This document shows, piece after piece, positions 7,802 through 15,532 of a stretch of DNA of 64,000 nt (position 1 is the stretch's first letter; each line of letters opens with the position of its first letter). A model generated the notes under the pieces. That model had not been told where the DNA came from. It worked only from the letters and a program-made list of their open reading frames with translations, and searched no databases. Position numbers and translations under genes: made by a program. The DNA comes from Saccharopolyspora kobensis (GTDB lineage Bacteria; Actinomycetota; Actinomycetes; Mycobacteriales; Pseudonocardiaceae), in contig NZ_FNVB01000002.1 of assembly GCF_900108315.1 (NCBI RefSeq), positions 1,607,879 through 1,671,878 of the forward strand, read 5' to 3'.

Positions 7802-8962
7802 TCAGCGGCCGGCCACCGCCTCCAGCGCTGCTGGTTCGGGCAGCGTGCGGGCGAGCAGCCAGGCCAGCACCGGGAACACCAGCAGCACGGCCAGCGCGGT
7901 CTGCAGGCCGGTGTGCTCGGCGAGCAGGCCGATCACCGGTGATGCGATCCCGCCGACGCTCACCGCCAGCCCGAGCGTCACGCCGCTGGCGGTGCCGACG
8001 CGGTTGGGCAGGTAGTCCTGCCCGAGCGTGACGTGCAGCGAGAAGGGCACGTAGAGCAGCACGGCCACGAGTCCGATGCAGACGTGCACCAGCGCACCCG
8101 GCGCGTAGACCACCCCGGCCAGCGCGGGAATCGTTGCCGCATAAGCGATCCGCAGCGTCCGGATGCGACCCCAGGTCGCGGCGAGCCTGCCGCCCAGCAG
8201 GGTGCCGACCGCTCCACCGGCGAAGAGCACGAACAAGGCCACCGCACCGGTGAGCTCGCCGCCGCCCACCCGCTGCTGGGCCCACAACGCGACGAACGCG
8301 CTCAGTCCGATGTAGACGACGGAGCGGAGGATGATGACGGCGGTCAGGCGCAGGAACACGGGCCAGTCGTCGACGCCCCGCCGGGTCGCCGCGGCCGTCC
8401 TGGCGCCGGTCGCGGCGGTGATCGAGCGCAGCGCGATCACCGTCACCAGCGCGCCCAGCAGCGCGGGGACGATCAGCCACGGGGAGGCCGCCAGCCCGCC
8501 CGCGGACAGGATCGGCGCGACGACGAGCGGGGCCAGCGCGAAACCGATGTTGCCGCCGAGGGAGAACCAGCTCATCGCCAGGTGGCTGCCACCGGAGGCA
8601 GCGCGCGCCAACCGGGCCGCCTCCGGGTGGTAGGCCGCCACGCCCAGCCCGGAGAGCGCGACCGCGAGCCAAGCCAGCACGTAGGAATCGCCCACGCCGC
8701 ACAGAGCCACGCCGAGCCCGGCCGTCGTCATGCTCACCGGGAGCAGCCACGGCATCCGCACCCGGTCGGTGAGCACGCCGAACACCGGTTGCACGATCGA
8801 CGACAGCAGCGTGGCGGCGAGCACGATCCCGGACACCGCGACGTAGTCGTAGTGCCGTTCGAGCACGAGGAACGGGATGACCGCGGGCACCGCGCCCTGG
8901 TAGACGTCCACACCTGCGTGGCCGACCGCGAGCAGCCCCACGGGCCGGTTCGACTTCTGCAT
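7802..8962 (-). CDS. MFS transporter, fosmidomycin-resistance (Fsr) type
   Basis: 386 residues with about 12 hydrophobic helices. The N-terminus (GHAGVDVYQGAVPAVIPF) and the loop motifs FGVLTDRVRMPW and YHPEAARLAR match the Fsr-like drug:H+ antiporter subfamily. Located in the plasma membrane; probable efflux of a drug or metabolite. ATG 8962 is the conserved-looking start; an in-frame ATG at 9016 would add 18 residues but reaches to within 4 bases of the divergent AraC start. The AraC regulator transcribed in the opposite direction probably controls it. Substrate unknown. Confidence 0.85.
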   Translation of the reverse strand: MQKSNRPVGLLAVGHAGVDVYQGAVPAVIPFLVLERHYDYVAVSGIVLAATLLSSIVQPVFGVLTDRVRMPWLLPVSMTTAGLGVALCGVGDSYVLAWLAVALSGLGVAAYHPEAARLARAASGGSHLAMSWFSLGGNIGFALAPLVVAPILSAGGLAASPWLIVPALLGALVTVIALRSITAATGARTAAATRRGVDDWPVFLRLTAVIILRSVVYIGLSAFVALWAQQRVGGGELTGAVALFVLFAGGAVGTLLGGRLAATWGRIRTLRIAYAATIPALAGVVYAPGALVHVCIGLVAVLLYVPFSLHVTLGQDYLPNRVGTASGVTLGLAVSVGGIASPVIGLLAEHTGLQTALAVLLVFPVLAWLLARTLPEPAALEAVAGR

Positions 8963-9019
8963 CACCGGGCGATCTTCGAACGCGCAGGCGCTGTCTCGCT
9001 TCCGATAAACTGCCATCTC

Positions 9020-9778
9020 ATGTCGAAAATCCGCCACACCCCGCGAGCGCCCACCGCACTGCGCCACCTGCCCGCCGGTTCCGAGGTCGACGCGCACCGG
9101 CACGACGACCACCAGATCGTCTACGCCGGGCGGGGCGTGCTCTCGGTGACCACCGGGGCGGGCACCTGGATCGCGCCGGGCACCCGGGCGCTGTGGATCC
9201 CGGCCGGGATCGTGCACGAGCACCGCGCGTACGGCGAAACCGATCTGCACACCGTCGGTGTGCCCACCAGCGAGAACCCGCTGCGGCTGGACTCCCCCGC
9301 CGTGCTGGCGGTCGGCCCGCTGCTGCGCGAGCTGATCCTGTCCTGCACGCGCGACGAGTTCGCCGACGACGCCGAGCGGCGGCGCCTGCACGCCGTGCTG
9401 CTCGACCAGCTGCGGCGCTCCTCGCAGCAGCCGATCCGGCTGCCCAGCCCGCGGGACCCGCGGTTGGTCGCGGTCTGCGCGCTGCTCGACGAGGACCCGG
9501 CCGATCAGCGGACCCTGACCTCGCTCGGCGCGCAGGTCGGGGCGAGCGAACGCACGCTGAGCAGGCTGTTCCGGTCCGAGATGCGGATGAGCTTCCCGCA
9601 GTGGCGCACCCAGCTGCGGCTCTGCCACGCGCTGCGCCTGCTGGCCGAGGGCGAGGCGGTCACCTCGGTGGCCCACCGGACCGGCTGGTCGTCGGCCAGC
9701 GCGTTCATCGAGGTGTTCCGCCGGACCTTCGGGCACACGCCCGGAAAGCAACCCGCCGGGCATCACCCCGAAGAGTGA
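9020..9778 (+). CDS. AraC family transcriptional regulator
   Basis: 252 residues: an N-terminal cupin ligand-binding domain (HRHDDHQIVYAGRGVLSV, then PAGIVHEHRAYG) and a C-terminal pair of helix-turn-helices (about 150-245) with GASERTLSRLFRSE and the AraC signature segment SSASAFIEVFRRTFGHTPG. It is divergent from the MFS pump with about 57 bp between starts, the usual layout for a local activator or repressor of an efflux pump. The ATG at 9020 lacks a strong Shine-Dalgarno; GATAAA at 9004-9009 could be a -10 for near-leaderless expression. Confidence 0.88.
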   Translation: MSKIRHTPRAPTALRHLPAGSEVDAHRHDDHQIVYAGRGVLSVTTGAGTWIAPGTRALWIPAGIVHEHRAYGETDLHTVGVPTSENPLRLDSPAVLAVGPLLRELILSCTRDEFADDAERRRLHAVLLDQLRRSSQQPIRLPSPRDPRLVAVCALLDEDPADQRTLTSLGAQVGASERTLSRLFRSEMRMSFPQWRTQLRLCHALRLLAEGEAVTSVAHRTGWSSASAFIEVFRRTFGHTPGKQPAGHHPEE

Positions 9779-9814
9779 TCAAGCTGGCGGTGCGGAGCAG
9801 CGGCCGGTTGGCTG

Positions 9815-11002
9815 ATGATCATGCGAATCCGAACCCGCGCGGCGCTTCTCGGCGCCGCCGCCGCATTGCTGCTGGTGCCCTCCGCCTTTCCCGCCACCGC
9901 CCAGCAGAGCGACGCGCGGCTGCTCGGCAGCTACGTCGTGCCGCACGACCTCCAGGTCGGCGGCACCCCGGTCGGCGGCCTGTCGTCGATCGACTACGAC
10001 CGCCGCAGCGGCGACTTCGTCTTCGTCAGCGACGACTGGTCCGACTACGCACCCGCCCGCTACTACCGCGCGGAGATCTCGGTGACCGAGCGCGGCATCG
10101 ACGACGTGGACTTCACCGAGGTGCACCAGTTCCGCCGCCCGGACGGACGCACCTACCCGACGATCGACACCTGGCGCGACGAGCAGCACTCGGTGCCCAG
10201 GGCCGCGCGCAACGTGCTGGGCACGGTGGATCCGGAGGAACTGCGCGTCGACCCGCTCACCGGCGCCGTCGCCTGGACCAACGAGGGCCAGCGCAACGTC
10301 GCGCCGGACGGCTCGGCCCGCGGCGCGGTGCTGCTCGACCCGGCGCTGCGGGTCTCCACCCGCGACGGCCGGTACGTCCGCGACCTGCCGACGGCGCCCA
10401 ACGAGAAGATGACCACCGGCGGATCCGGGCCGCGGGTCAACGAGACCTTCGAAGGCCTGGCCTACACCAGCGACGGCAGCAGGCTGCTCTCCGCGCTGGA
10501 GGGACCGCTGGAGCAGGACGGGCCGTCGGCCAACGCCGACCACGGCGCTTTCAGCCGCATCACGGTCCACGACCGGGCGGGGCGGCCGATCGCCCAGCAC
10601 GCCTACCCGGTGGAGCCGCTATTCGCCGCACCGCAACCGCCGAACGACTGGAACACCAACGGAATCTCCTCGCTGCTGGCCGGCGACGCCCCGGACCGGT
10701 TCCTCGCGCTGGAGCGCGGATACGCCACCGGAGTGGGCACCAAGGGGCGCATCTACGAGTTCAGCACCGCCGGAGCCGATGACGTGCTGAACCGGGATTC
10801 GCTGGCAGGCGGCGGTTTCCGGCCGGTGCGCAAGGAACTGGTCGCCGATCTGGACGAGATCGGCCTGCCGCACACCGACAACGTCGAGGGGCTCAGCTGG
10901 GGGCCGCGGCTGCCCTCCGGCGAACGGGTGCTGCTCGTGGTCAGCGACAACAACTTCTCGCCGCACCAGCAGACCCAGCTGATCGCCATCGCGATCCGCT
11001 GA
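9815..11002 (+). CDS. Secreted esterase-like phytase family protein
   Basis: 395 residues. A Sec signal peptide (MIMRIRTRAALLGAAAALLLVPSAFPATAQ, cleavage around residue 30 after an ATAQ-like site) precedes a single domain with the GGLSSIDYD, FVFVSDD and NVEGLSWGP blocks of the phytase-like (esterase-like activity of phytase) family, a beta-propeller-like extracellular fold. Members are thought to hydrolyse phosphoesters, but activities are poorly established. The true start may be the second ATG at 9821. No strong ribosome binding site is visible. A strong hairpin follows the gene. Confidence 0.78.
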   Translation: MIMRIRTRAALLGAAAALLLVPSAFPATAQQSDARLLGSYVVPHDLQVGGTPVGGLSSIDYDRRSGDFVFVSDDWSDYAPARYYRAEISVTERGIDDVDFTEVHQFRRPDGRTYPTIDTWRDEQHSVPRAARNVLGTVDPEELRVDPLTGAVAWTNEGQRNVAPDGSARGAVLLDPALRVSTRDGRYVRDLPTAPNEKMTTGGSGPRVNETFEGLAYTSDGSRLLSALEGPLEQDGPSANADHGAFSRITVHDRAGRPIAQHAYPVEPLFAAPQPPNDWNTNGISSLLAGDAPDRFLALERGYATGVGTKGRIYEFSTAGADDVLNRDSLAGGGFRPVRKELVADLDEIGLPHTDNVEGLSWGPRLPSGERVLLVVSDNNFSPHQQTQLIAIAIR

Positions 11003-11011
11003 CCGGACGGG

Positions 11012-11044
11012 AAGGGCGCGGCTCCGCGGAGGGGCCGCGCCCTT
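11012..11044 (+). terminator. Intrinsic-type terminator after the phytase-like gene
   Basis: An 11-bp perfect G+C-rich stem AAGGGCGCGGC / GCCGCGCCCTT with an 11-base loop begins 9 bases after the stop. There is no poly-T tail, as is usual in actinomycetes. Confidence 0.7.
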
Positions 11045-11111
11045 CGCGCGTGCGGGAAAAACGGCAAGCTCCTTGGGAAAAACGCGTTCCGATTCGAGTA
11101 ACGGTCAATCC

Positions 11112-11151
11112 TTGACCCCAACCAAATCACCGACTTATGGTCCAGACCACG
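11112..11151 (+). promoter_or_regulatory. LPMO promoter with overlapping DasR-like operator
   Basis: TTGACC (11112-11117), 17 bases, then TTATGG (11135-11140) form a plausible promoter about 140 bases before the LPMO start. TGGTCCAGACCA (11138-11149) matches the DasR-responsive element core TGGTCTAGACCA at 11 of 12 positions and covers the 3' half of the -10 box. DasR is a GntR-family repressor released by GlcN-6-P or GlcNAc-6-P and controls chitin-utilisation genes in actinomycetes; this placement predicts repression relieved by chitin breakdown products. Confidence 0.65.
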
Positions 11152-11281
11152 GTTCGCCGGTTAAGCGCCGGTGAACCGCGGTCGTCGGAGTGCCCCTCTC
11201 CCCTTCCTCGGCCAAGTTCCGACAGCGCCGCTACCAGGACGTCCGGTGTCCTCGAACGCGGTCTCCCCACAAGGAGCTGAG

Positions 11282-11803
11282 ATGAACAAGAAGCCGAAGC
11301 TCGCCGCCGCGATCGTCGGTGCGGCGATCGCACCCTTCCTGGTGGCGATCCCGACCAGCACCGCCAGCGCGCACGGATACATCGACTCCCCGCCGAGCCG
11401 CCAGGCGCAGTGCGCCAAGGGCACCGTGCCGTGCGGGCCGATCAAGTACGAGCCGCAGAGCGTCGAGGGTCCGAAGGGCCTGACCAGCTGCAGCGGCGGC
11501 AACCAGGCGTTCGGCGAGCTGGACGACGACAGCAAGGGCTGGACGGCGACCCCGGTCGGCAACTCGGTGAACTTCAACTGGACGATCACCGCGCGCCACG
11601 CCACCAGCACCTGGGAGTACTTCATCGGCGGCAACCGCGTCGCGGTCTTCGACGACGGCGGCAAGCAGCCGCCGTCGCAGTTCTCGCACACCGTCGACCT
11701 CGGCGGCGTCAGCGGCAAGCAGAAGCTGCTGGCGGTGTGGAACGTCGCCGACACGGCCAACGCCTTCTACGCCTGCGTCGACCTCAACGTCGGCGCCAAG
11801 TAA
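11282..11803 (+). CDS. Lytic polysaccharide monooxygenase, AA10 (chitin-binding protein)
   Basis: 173 residues. A Sec signal peptide (residues 1-30, ending TASA) is followed directly by His31, which becomes the N-terminal histidine of the copper-binding histidine brace; HGYIDSPPSR is the classic AA10 N-terminus. The second brace histidine is in TARHATS. The enzyme is secreted and oxidatively cleaves crystalline chitin or cellulose; the small single-domain form without a carbohydrate-binding module is typical of chitin-active members. ATG chosen for AAGGAG upstream and the exact signal peptide. Preceded by a DasR-like operator and followed by a strong hairpin, so it is monocistronic. Confidence 0.92.
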   Translation: MNKKPKLAAAIVGAAIAPFLVAIPTSTASAHGYIDSPPSRQAQCAKGTVPCGPIKYEPQSVEGPKGLTSCSGGNQAFGELDDDSKGWTATPVGNSVNFNWTITARHATSTWEYFIGGNRVAVFDDGGKQPPSQFSHTVDLGGVSGKQKLLAVWNVADTANAFYACVDLNVGAK

Positions 11804-11820
11804 GACCACTTCCGGTGAAG

Positions 11821-11857
11821 GGCGGGCCCGCACTCCGATTCCGGAGGCGGGCCCGCC
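11821..11857. terminator. Bidirectional hairpin between LPMO and DUF2071 genes
   Basis: GGCGGGCCCGC (11821-11831) pairs perfectly with GCGGGCCCGCC (11847-11857). It lies between convergent genes, 17 bases after the LPMO stop and 5 bases from the DUF2071 stop. Confidence 0.7.
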
Positions 11858-11862
11858 GCTCG

Positions 11863-12570
11863 TCAGCACCTGCCGGGTGCGCCGAACCGGGCGTCCACTC
11901 TGGACGCCGCGAGCGCCACCGGGCTTTCCGGGGCGGGCAGCCCGAGTTCGCCGAGCAGGCCGGAGTCCGCGCAGAACAGCGGTTCGGCGCGGTGCAGGGC
12001 CCACGGTTCGTGGTCGACCGGCGTGTGCAGCGAAACCCCGTGCCAGGTGGAGAACATCCGCCACCGCGCCGTGCCGAACCGGTCGGCCTCCCCCGCCGCG
12101 ATCCGCGGCCCGCGGCGGACGCGCAGTTCCAGCCCCACCTCACCGCGTCGCACCCGGTAGCCGGTTTCGCTGCCGCTGCGCTCGAACTCCACCCGCCCGT
12201 TGCGGTACGGCAGTCCGGCCACCGCCCGGGCCGTCCGCACGAAGGCCCGGTTCGAGGCCTCCATGCTCAGGAACACCAGCCCGCGGCGACCGCGCTCGTC
12301 GACGGCGTAGGTCCGCACGTTGACCTCGTTGAAGTCGCGCAGGGCGCGCGGTGCCGGCACGCCCAGCACCGAGGTCACGGTCATCCGCAGGCCGATCAGG
12401 CCGATCCAGCCGGTTCCGGCGAGCAGATCCGGCCGGGTGCCGCGCGGCAGCATCGGCTGGAGCAGCGCCGGATCGCACGGCCAGTGGGCGAACACGACGT
12501 CACGCCAGATCTGAGCGGACAGCGACCAGCGGACGCGTCCCGGAGCGGCGAGCGACAGCGTCTCGCTCAT
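11863..12570 (-). CDS. DUF2071 (YqjF-like) protein
   Basis: 235 residues with the family's blocks: a start of WRDVVFAHWPCDPALLQPMLPRG, then GWIGLIGLRM, NEVNVRTY and FSTWHGVSLH. The fold is acetoacetate-decarboxylase-like but no enzymatic function is established for the family. Last gene of the putative type III PKS operon: its ATG overlaps the PKS stop as ATGA, so the two are translationally coupled. In this setting a role in polyketide processing, such as decarboxylation or aldol chemistry, is conceivable, but this is inference only. Confidence 0.78.
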   Translation of the reverse strand: MSETLSLAAPGRVRWSLSAQIWRDVVFAHWPCDPALLQPMLPRGTRPDLLAGTGWIGLIGLRMTVTSVLGVPAPRALRDFNEVNVRTYAVDERGRRGLVFLSMEASNRAFVRTARAVAGLPYRNGRVEFERSGSETGYRVRRGEVGLELRVRRGPRIAAGEADRFGTARWRMFSTWHGVSLHTPVDHEPWALHRAEPLFCADSGLLGELGLPAPESPVALAASRVDARFGAPGRC

Positions 12571-13604
12571 CCGCTCACCCGCAGCAGCGCCGCGTAGAGC
12601 GTGAGACCAGGACCGAAAGCCATTGCCACCACGTTGCCCCCACCGCGCAGCTCACCGTCGAGCAGCTTCCGCAGCACCAGCAGCAGCGTCGCCGACGAGC
12701 AGTTCCCGTGCTCTGCCAGGACTTCCCGCGATGCCCGCAGCGCCGTCGCGGGAAGTCCCAGGGTCTCCTCCACCGTGTCGAGGATGCGCGGGCCTCCGGG
12801 GTGCACGGCCCAGCCCGCGACATCGGCCAAGCCCAGCCCGTTGCGGTCCAGCAGGTCGCCGATCACCGCGCCGAGGTGGCGGGCCAGCACGTCGGGAACC
12901 TGCGGTGACAGGCCCATCCGGAAGCCGAGGTCGGTGATGTCCCAGGTCATCTGGTCCAGGCCGCTGGTGTCGGTGAAGGCCGCGACGTCGAGCACCGCCA
13001 GACCGGTCGCGCGCGGGTGCACGACCACCGCCACCGCCGCGTCGCCGAACAACGCGTGCGAGACGATCTGCTGCGGATCGGCAGTGGGCGGCTGGATGTG
13101 CAGCGAGGTCAGCTCCAGGCACAGCAGGACGGCGGGCCGGTCGCGCGCGGTGGCGAAGTCCACGACGCCGCCCAGCGCGGGCAGGGCCGCGTAGCAGCCC
13201 ATGTGCCCGACGAACAGCCGCCGCAGATCGGGGCGCATGCCCAGCGATCCGGCGAGCTTGATGTCCAGGCCCGGGGTGCCGTAGCCGGTGCAGGAGGCGA
13301 CGGTGAGCAGGCCGACGTCCTCCGCTGCCAGGCCCGCCTCGGCCAGCGCGGCGAGCACCGCGCGGTGACCCAGCGGCGGTGCCAGTTCGTCGAAGCGGCG
13401 CATCCGGGCCGCGGTGGTCCATCCGGAGAGGTCTTCCTCCAGCGGGTTCGCCGCGGTGTGCCTGCGGTGCACGCCGACCGCCGAGAACAGCCTGCGGGCC
13501 AGGGCGCTGCCGCCGAAGTGCTCGGCGAAGAAGCCGTCCCACAGCTCGCCCTGCCCGGCGGAGTCCGGCAGCGCCGAGCCGAAGCCGACGATCGCCGGGG
13601 TCAC
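12567..13604 (-). CDS. Type III polyketide synthase (chalcone/stilbene synthase family)
   Basis: 345 residues, thiolase fold. The catalytic triad is visible: Cys137 in HMGCYAALPALGG, His268 in AVHPGGPRIL and Asn301 in EHGNCSSATLL. These homodimeric enzymes extend an acyl-CoA with malonyl-CoA units and cyclise to pyrones, resorcinols or naphthalenes; the product cannot be deduced. GTG 13604 is chosen because it overlaps the upstream TGA as GTGA and VTPAIVGFGSALP is the expected N-terminus. Downstream it overlaps the DUF2071 start by 4 bases. Its neighbours (acyl-CoA dehydrogenase-fold enzyme, methyltransferase, UbiA prenyltransferase) suggest a prenylated, methylated phenolic lipid or quinone. 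Confidence 0.92.
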   Translation of the reverse strand: MTPAIVGFGSALPDSAGQGELWDGFFAEHFGGSALARRLFSAVGVHRRHTAANPLEEDLSGWTTAARMRRFDELAPPLGHRAVLAALAEAGLAAEDVGLLTVASCTGYGTPGLDIKLAGSLGMRPDLRRLFVGHMGCYAALPALGGVVDFATARDRPAVLLCLELTSLHIQPPTADPQQIVSHALFGDAAVAVVVHPRATGLAVLDVAAFTDTSGLDQMTWDITDLGFRMGLSPQVPDVLARHLGAVIGDLLDRNGLGLADVAGWAVHPGGPRILDTVEETLGLPATALRASREVLAEHGNCSSATLLLVLRKLLDGELRGGGNVVAMAFGPGLTLYAALLRVSG

Positions 13605-14779
13605 CAGCGCGGTGCTTCGGTGTCGTGGTCGGGGTCGCCGCCGAGCGCGGCGACCCCGAGCCAGTCGGCGCAGACGTCGGAGGTCGCCGGTTGCAGCGCG
13701 CCGCACCGGGCGTCGCGGTAGATGCGCTCCAGCGGGTGGCCGCGCCGGGTGGCCGAGGTGCCCGCCGCTTCCAGCACCGAGGAGGCCACCTGCGCCGCGG
13801 TGTCCCCGGCGACCAGCTTCGCGCGCCACACCCAGCGGTTCGTCTCCGGTTCACCGGCCTGCTGCGCGACACGCCGCGCGGCCTCCTGCACGACGGCTTC
13901 GGCCGCCGCCACCGCGGCATCGGCGCGGCCCATCCGGTTGCGCACCGCGGGCAGCTCGTGCAGCCCGCGCTCGCGCAGGTGCGCGCTGCCCGCGCGCAAC
14001 GCCGAGCGGGCCACTCCGACGTAGACCGCGGCGTAGGAGGCCACCAGCCACTGCGGCATCACCTGCGCGATCAGCAACGTCAGGCCTTCGATCCCGCCGA
14101 GCAGCGCATCCGGGCCCACGGCGACGTCGAAGTGCACGTCGTGGCTCCCGGTGGCGCGCATGCCCAGCGAATCCCACGTCGGTTCGACCTGGACGCCCTC
14201 ACCTGCCGGGACCAGGAAGTAGGACACCTTCGGCTCGCGGTTCCCGACGTCCTTGGCGGTGACCAGGTAGGCATCGGCGTGCCCGGCGCCGGAGACGAAC
14301 GCCTTGCGGCCGGTGATGCGGAACCCGCGGCCGTCGCGCCGGTAACCGGTGGTGGTGCGCGACAGCCGCGATCCGCCGCCGCGCTCGCTCATCGCCACCG
14401 CGTACAGCGCTCCTTCGGCAGCGCCGGACAGCAGCCGGTCGCGCGCGTCGAAGCAGCTCTCCGGCGCACCCATCTGCAGGAGCAGCTCCTCCGGTGCGTG
14501 CGCCAGGGCACCGGTGACCGAGGCGTGCATGTTGAAGATCAGCGCCGTGGCACCGGCACCGGTGGCCAGTTCGGCAGCCACAGCGGTGTAATCGGCGAAC
14601 GACGCACCGGAGCCGCCCAGTTCCTCGGGAACCATCAGACCGAGCAGGCCCCGATCGCGCAGATCCGCGAAGTCCTCGGCGGGGAAGGCACCCGCGGTGT
14701 CGTAGTGCTCGGCGCGCGCGGCGATGCGCGGAACCAGGTCCCGCACCACCTCCTGCGCGGACGTGGCTGTCAACGGCAC
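13601..14779 (-). CDS. Acyl-CoA dehydrogenase-fold flavoprotein (dehydrogenase or monooxygenase)
   Basis: 392 residues. The N-terminal helical and middle beta domains are typical (LMVPEELGGSG, AMSERGGGS, ITGRKAFVSGAG). The C-terminal part reads YRDARCGALQPATSD instead of the usual yRDAR...EGT of true acyl-CoA dehydrogenases, a pattern closer to the ACAD-fold flavin monooxygenase group (DszC/HpaB-like, acyl-CoA dehydrogenase type 2 C-terminal domain). It could thus either desaturate the PKS starter acyl-CoA or hydroxylate the aromatic product. GTG start 6 bases after the methyltransferase stop; its TGA overlaps the PKS GTG. Assignment between the two reactions is open. Confidence 0.82.
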   Translation of the reverse strand: MPLTATSAQEVVRDLVPRIAARAEHYDTAGAFPAEDFADLRDRGLLGLMVPEELGGSGASFADYTAVAAELATGAGATALIFNMHASVTGALAHAPEELLLQMGAPESCFDARDRLLSGAAEGALYAVAMSERGGGSRLSRTTTGYRRDGRGFRITGRKAFVSGAGHADAYLVTAKDVGNREPKVSYFLVPAGEGVQVEPTWDSLGMRATGSHDVHFDVAVGPDALLGGIEGLTLLIAQVMPQWLVASYAAVYVGVARSALRAGSAHLRERGLHELPAVRNRMGRADAAVAAAEAVVQEAARRVAQQAGEPETNRWVWRAKLVAGDTAAQVASSVLEAAGTSATRRGHPLERIYRDARCGALQPATSDVCADWLGVAALGGDPDHDTEAPRW

Positions 14780-14785
14780 CGGCGC

Positions 14786-15505
14786 TCACCCCTTCTTCCA
14801 CCCGATGGCCTGGAACAGCACGGCGGTGGTGCGCACCGGAACCATGCGGACCGAGCTGCGCCGCTGGGCCGACCACGCCACCAGGTCCCGCAGCGACGGC
14901 CGCAGTCCCCGCAGCGCCAGGTCGACGCCGTGCTGGGCCGCCTCGGCCACCAGCACGCCGCGGTCGACCAGCAGCGCGGGATCGTGCACCCCGCGCGGTG
15001 CGATGCGCGGCAGCCGTTCGGCGAGACCGATGGCCACCACCCGGCACAGCGCGGTGGCCGCCAGCGTGTCCAGCACCAGCAGCCCGCCGGGCCGGAGGAT
15101 CCGGCACGCTTCGGCGACGGCGGCGCGCAGGTCCACCACGTGCTCGAAGATCTCGCCCGCCACCACGCAATCCGCGAACTCCGCCGGCAGCGGCACTGCC
15201 TGCACGTCACCGGCCACCGGTTGCACGCCGTGCTCGGCGGCCTGCCGCAACGCGCTCGGCGAGCGGTCGACGCCGATGTGCTGGTAGCCCTTGTCCGCCA
15301 CGTGCGGTGCGAGCAGGCCCGCGCCGCAGCCCAGGTCGACCAGCACCGCGTCCGGTCGCGGTGCTGCGGGCACGAGCGCTGCGCGAGCAGCGGCGAGCCA
15401 GTGCAGCATCGCGAAAGCGCCTCTCGGCTGCCACCACTGGTCCGCGCAGGTCTCGTAGAGCTGCGGATCGTTGCGCAGCGCGGTCCGCGTCCCGCCGCGT
15501 GCCAT
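14786..15505 (-). CDS. SAM-dependent methyltransferase, UbiG/UbiE-like
   Basis: 239 residues with motif I VLVDLGCGAG (about 54-63), IGVDRSPSAL (motif II), EIFEHVVDL and LRPGGLLVLDTLA, as in UbiG-type O-methyltransferases of quinone pathways. First gene of the operon methyltransferase - ACAD-fold flavoprotein - type III PKS - DUF2071. ATG 15505 faces the UbiA GTG only 27 bp away, so one of the two starts or promoters may lie further inside. Probably methylates a phenolic hydroxyl of the PKS product; inferred from context. Confidence 0.82.
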   Translation of the reverse strand: MARGGTRTALRNDPQLYETCADQWWQPRGAFAMLHWLAAARAALVPAAPRPDAVLVDLGCGAGLLAPHVADKGYQHIGVDRSPSALRQAAEHGVQPVAGDVQAVPLPAEFADCVVAGEIFEHVVDLRAAVAEACRILRPGGLLVLDTLAATALCRVVAIGLAERLPRIAPRGVHDPALLVDRGVLVAEAAQHGVDLALRGLRPSLRDLVAWSAQRRSSVRMVPVRTTAVLFQAIGWKKG

Positions 15506-15532
15506 GCGCTCCAGGCTGGCACACTCGGCCGG

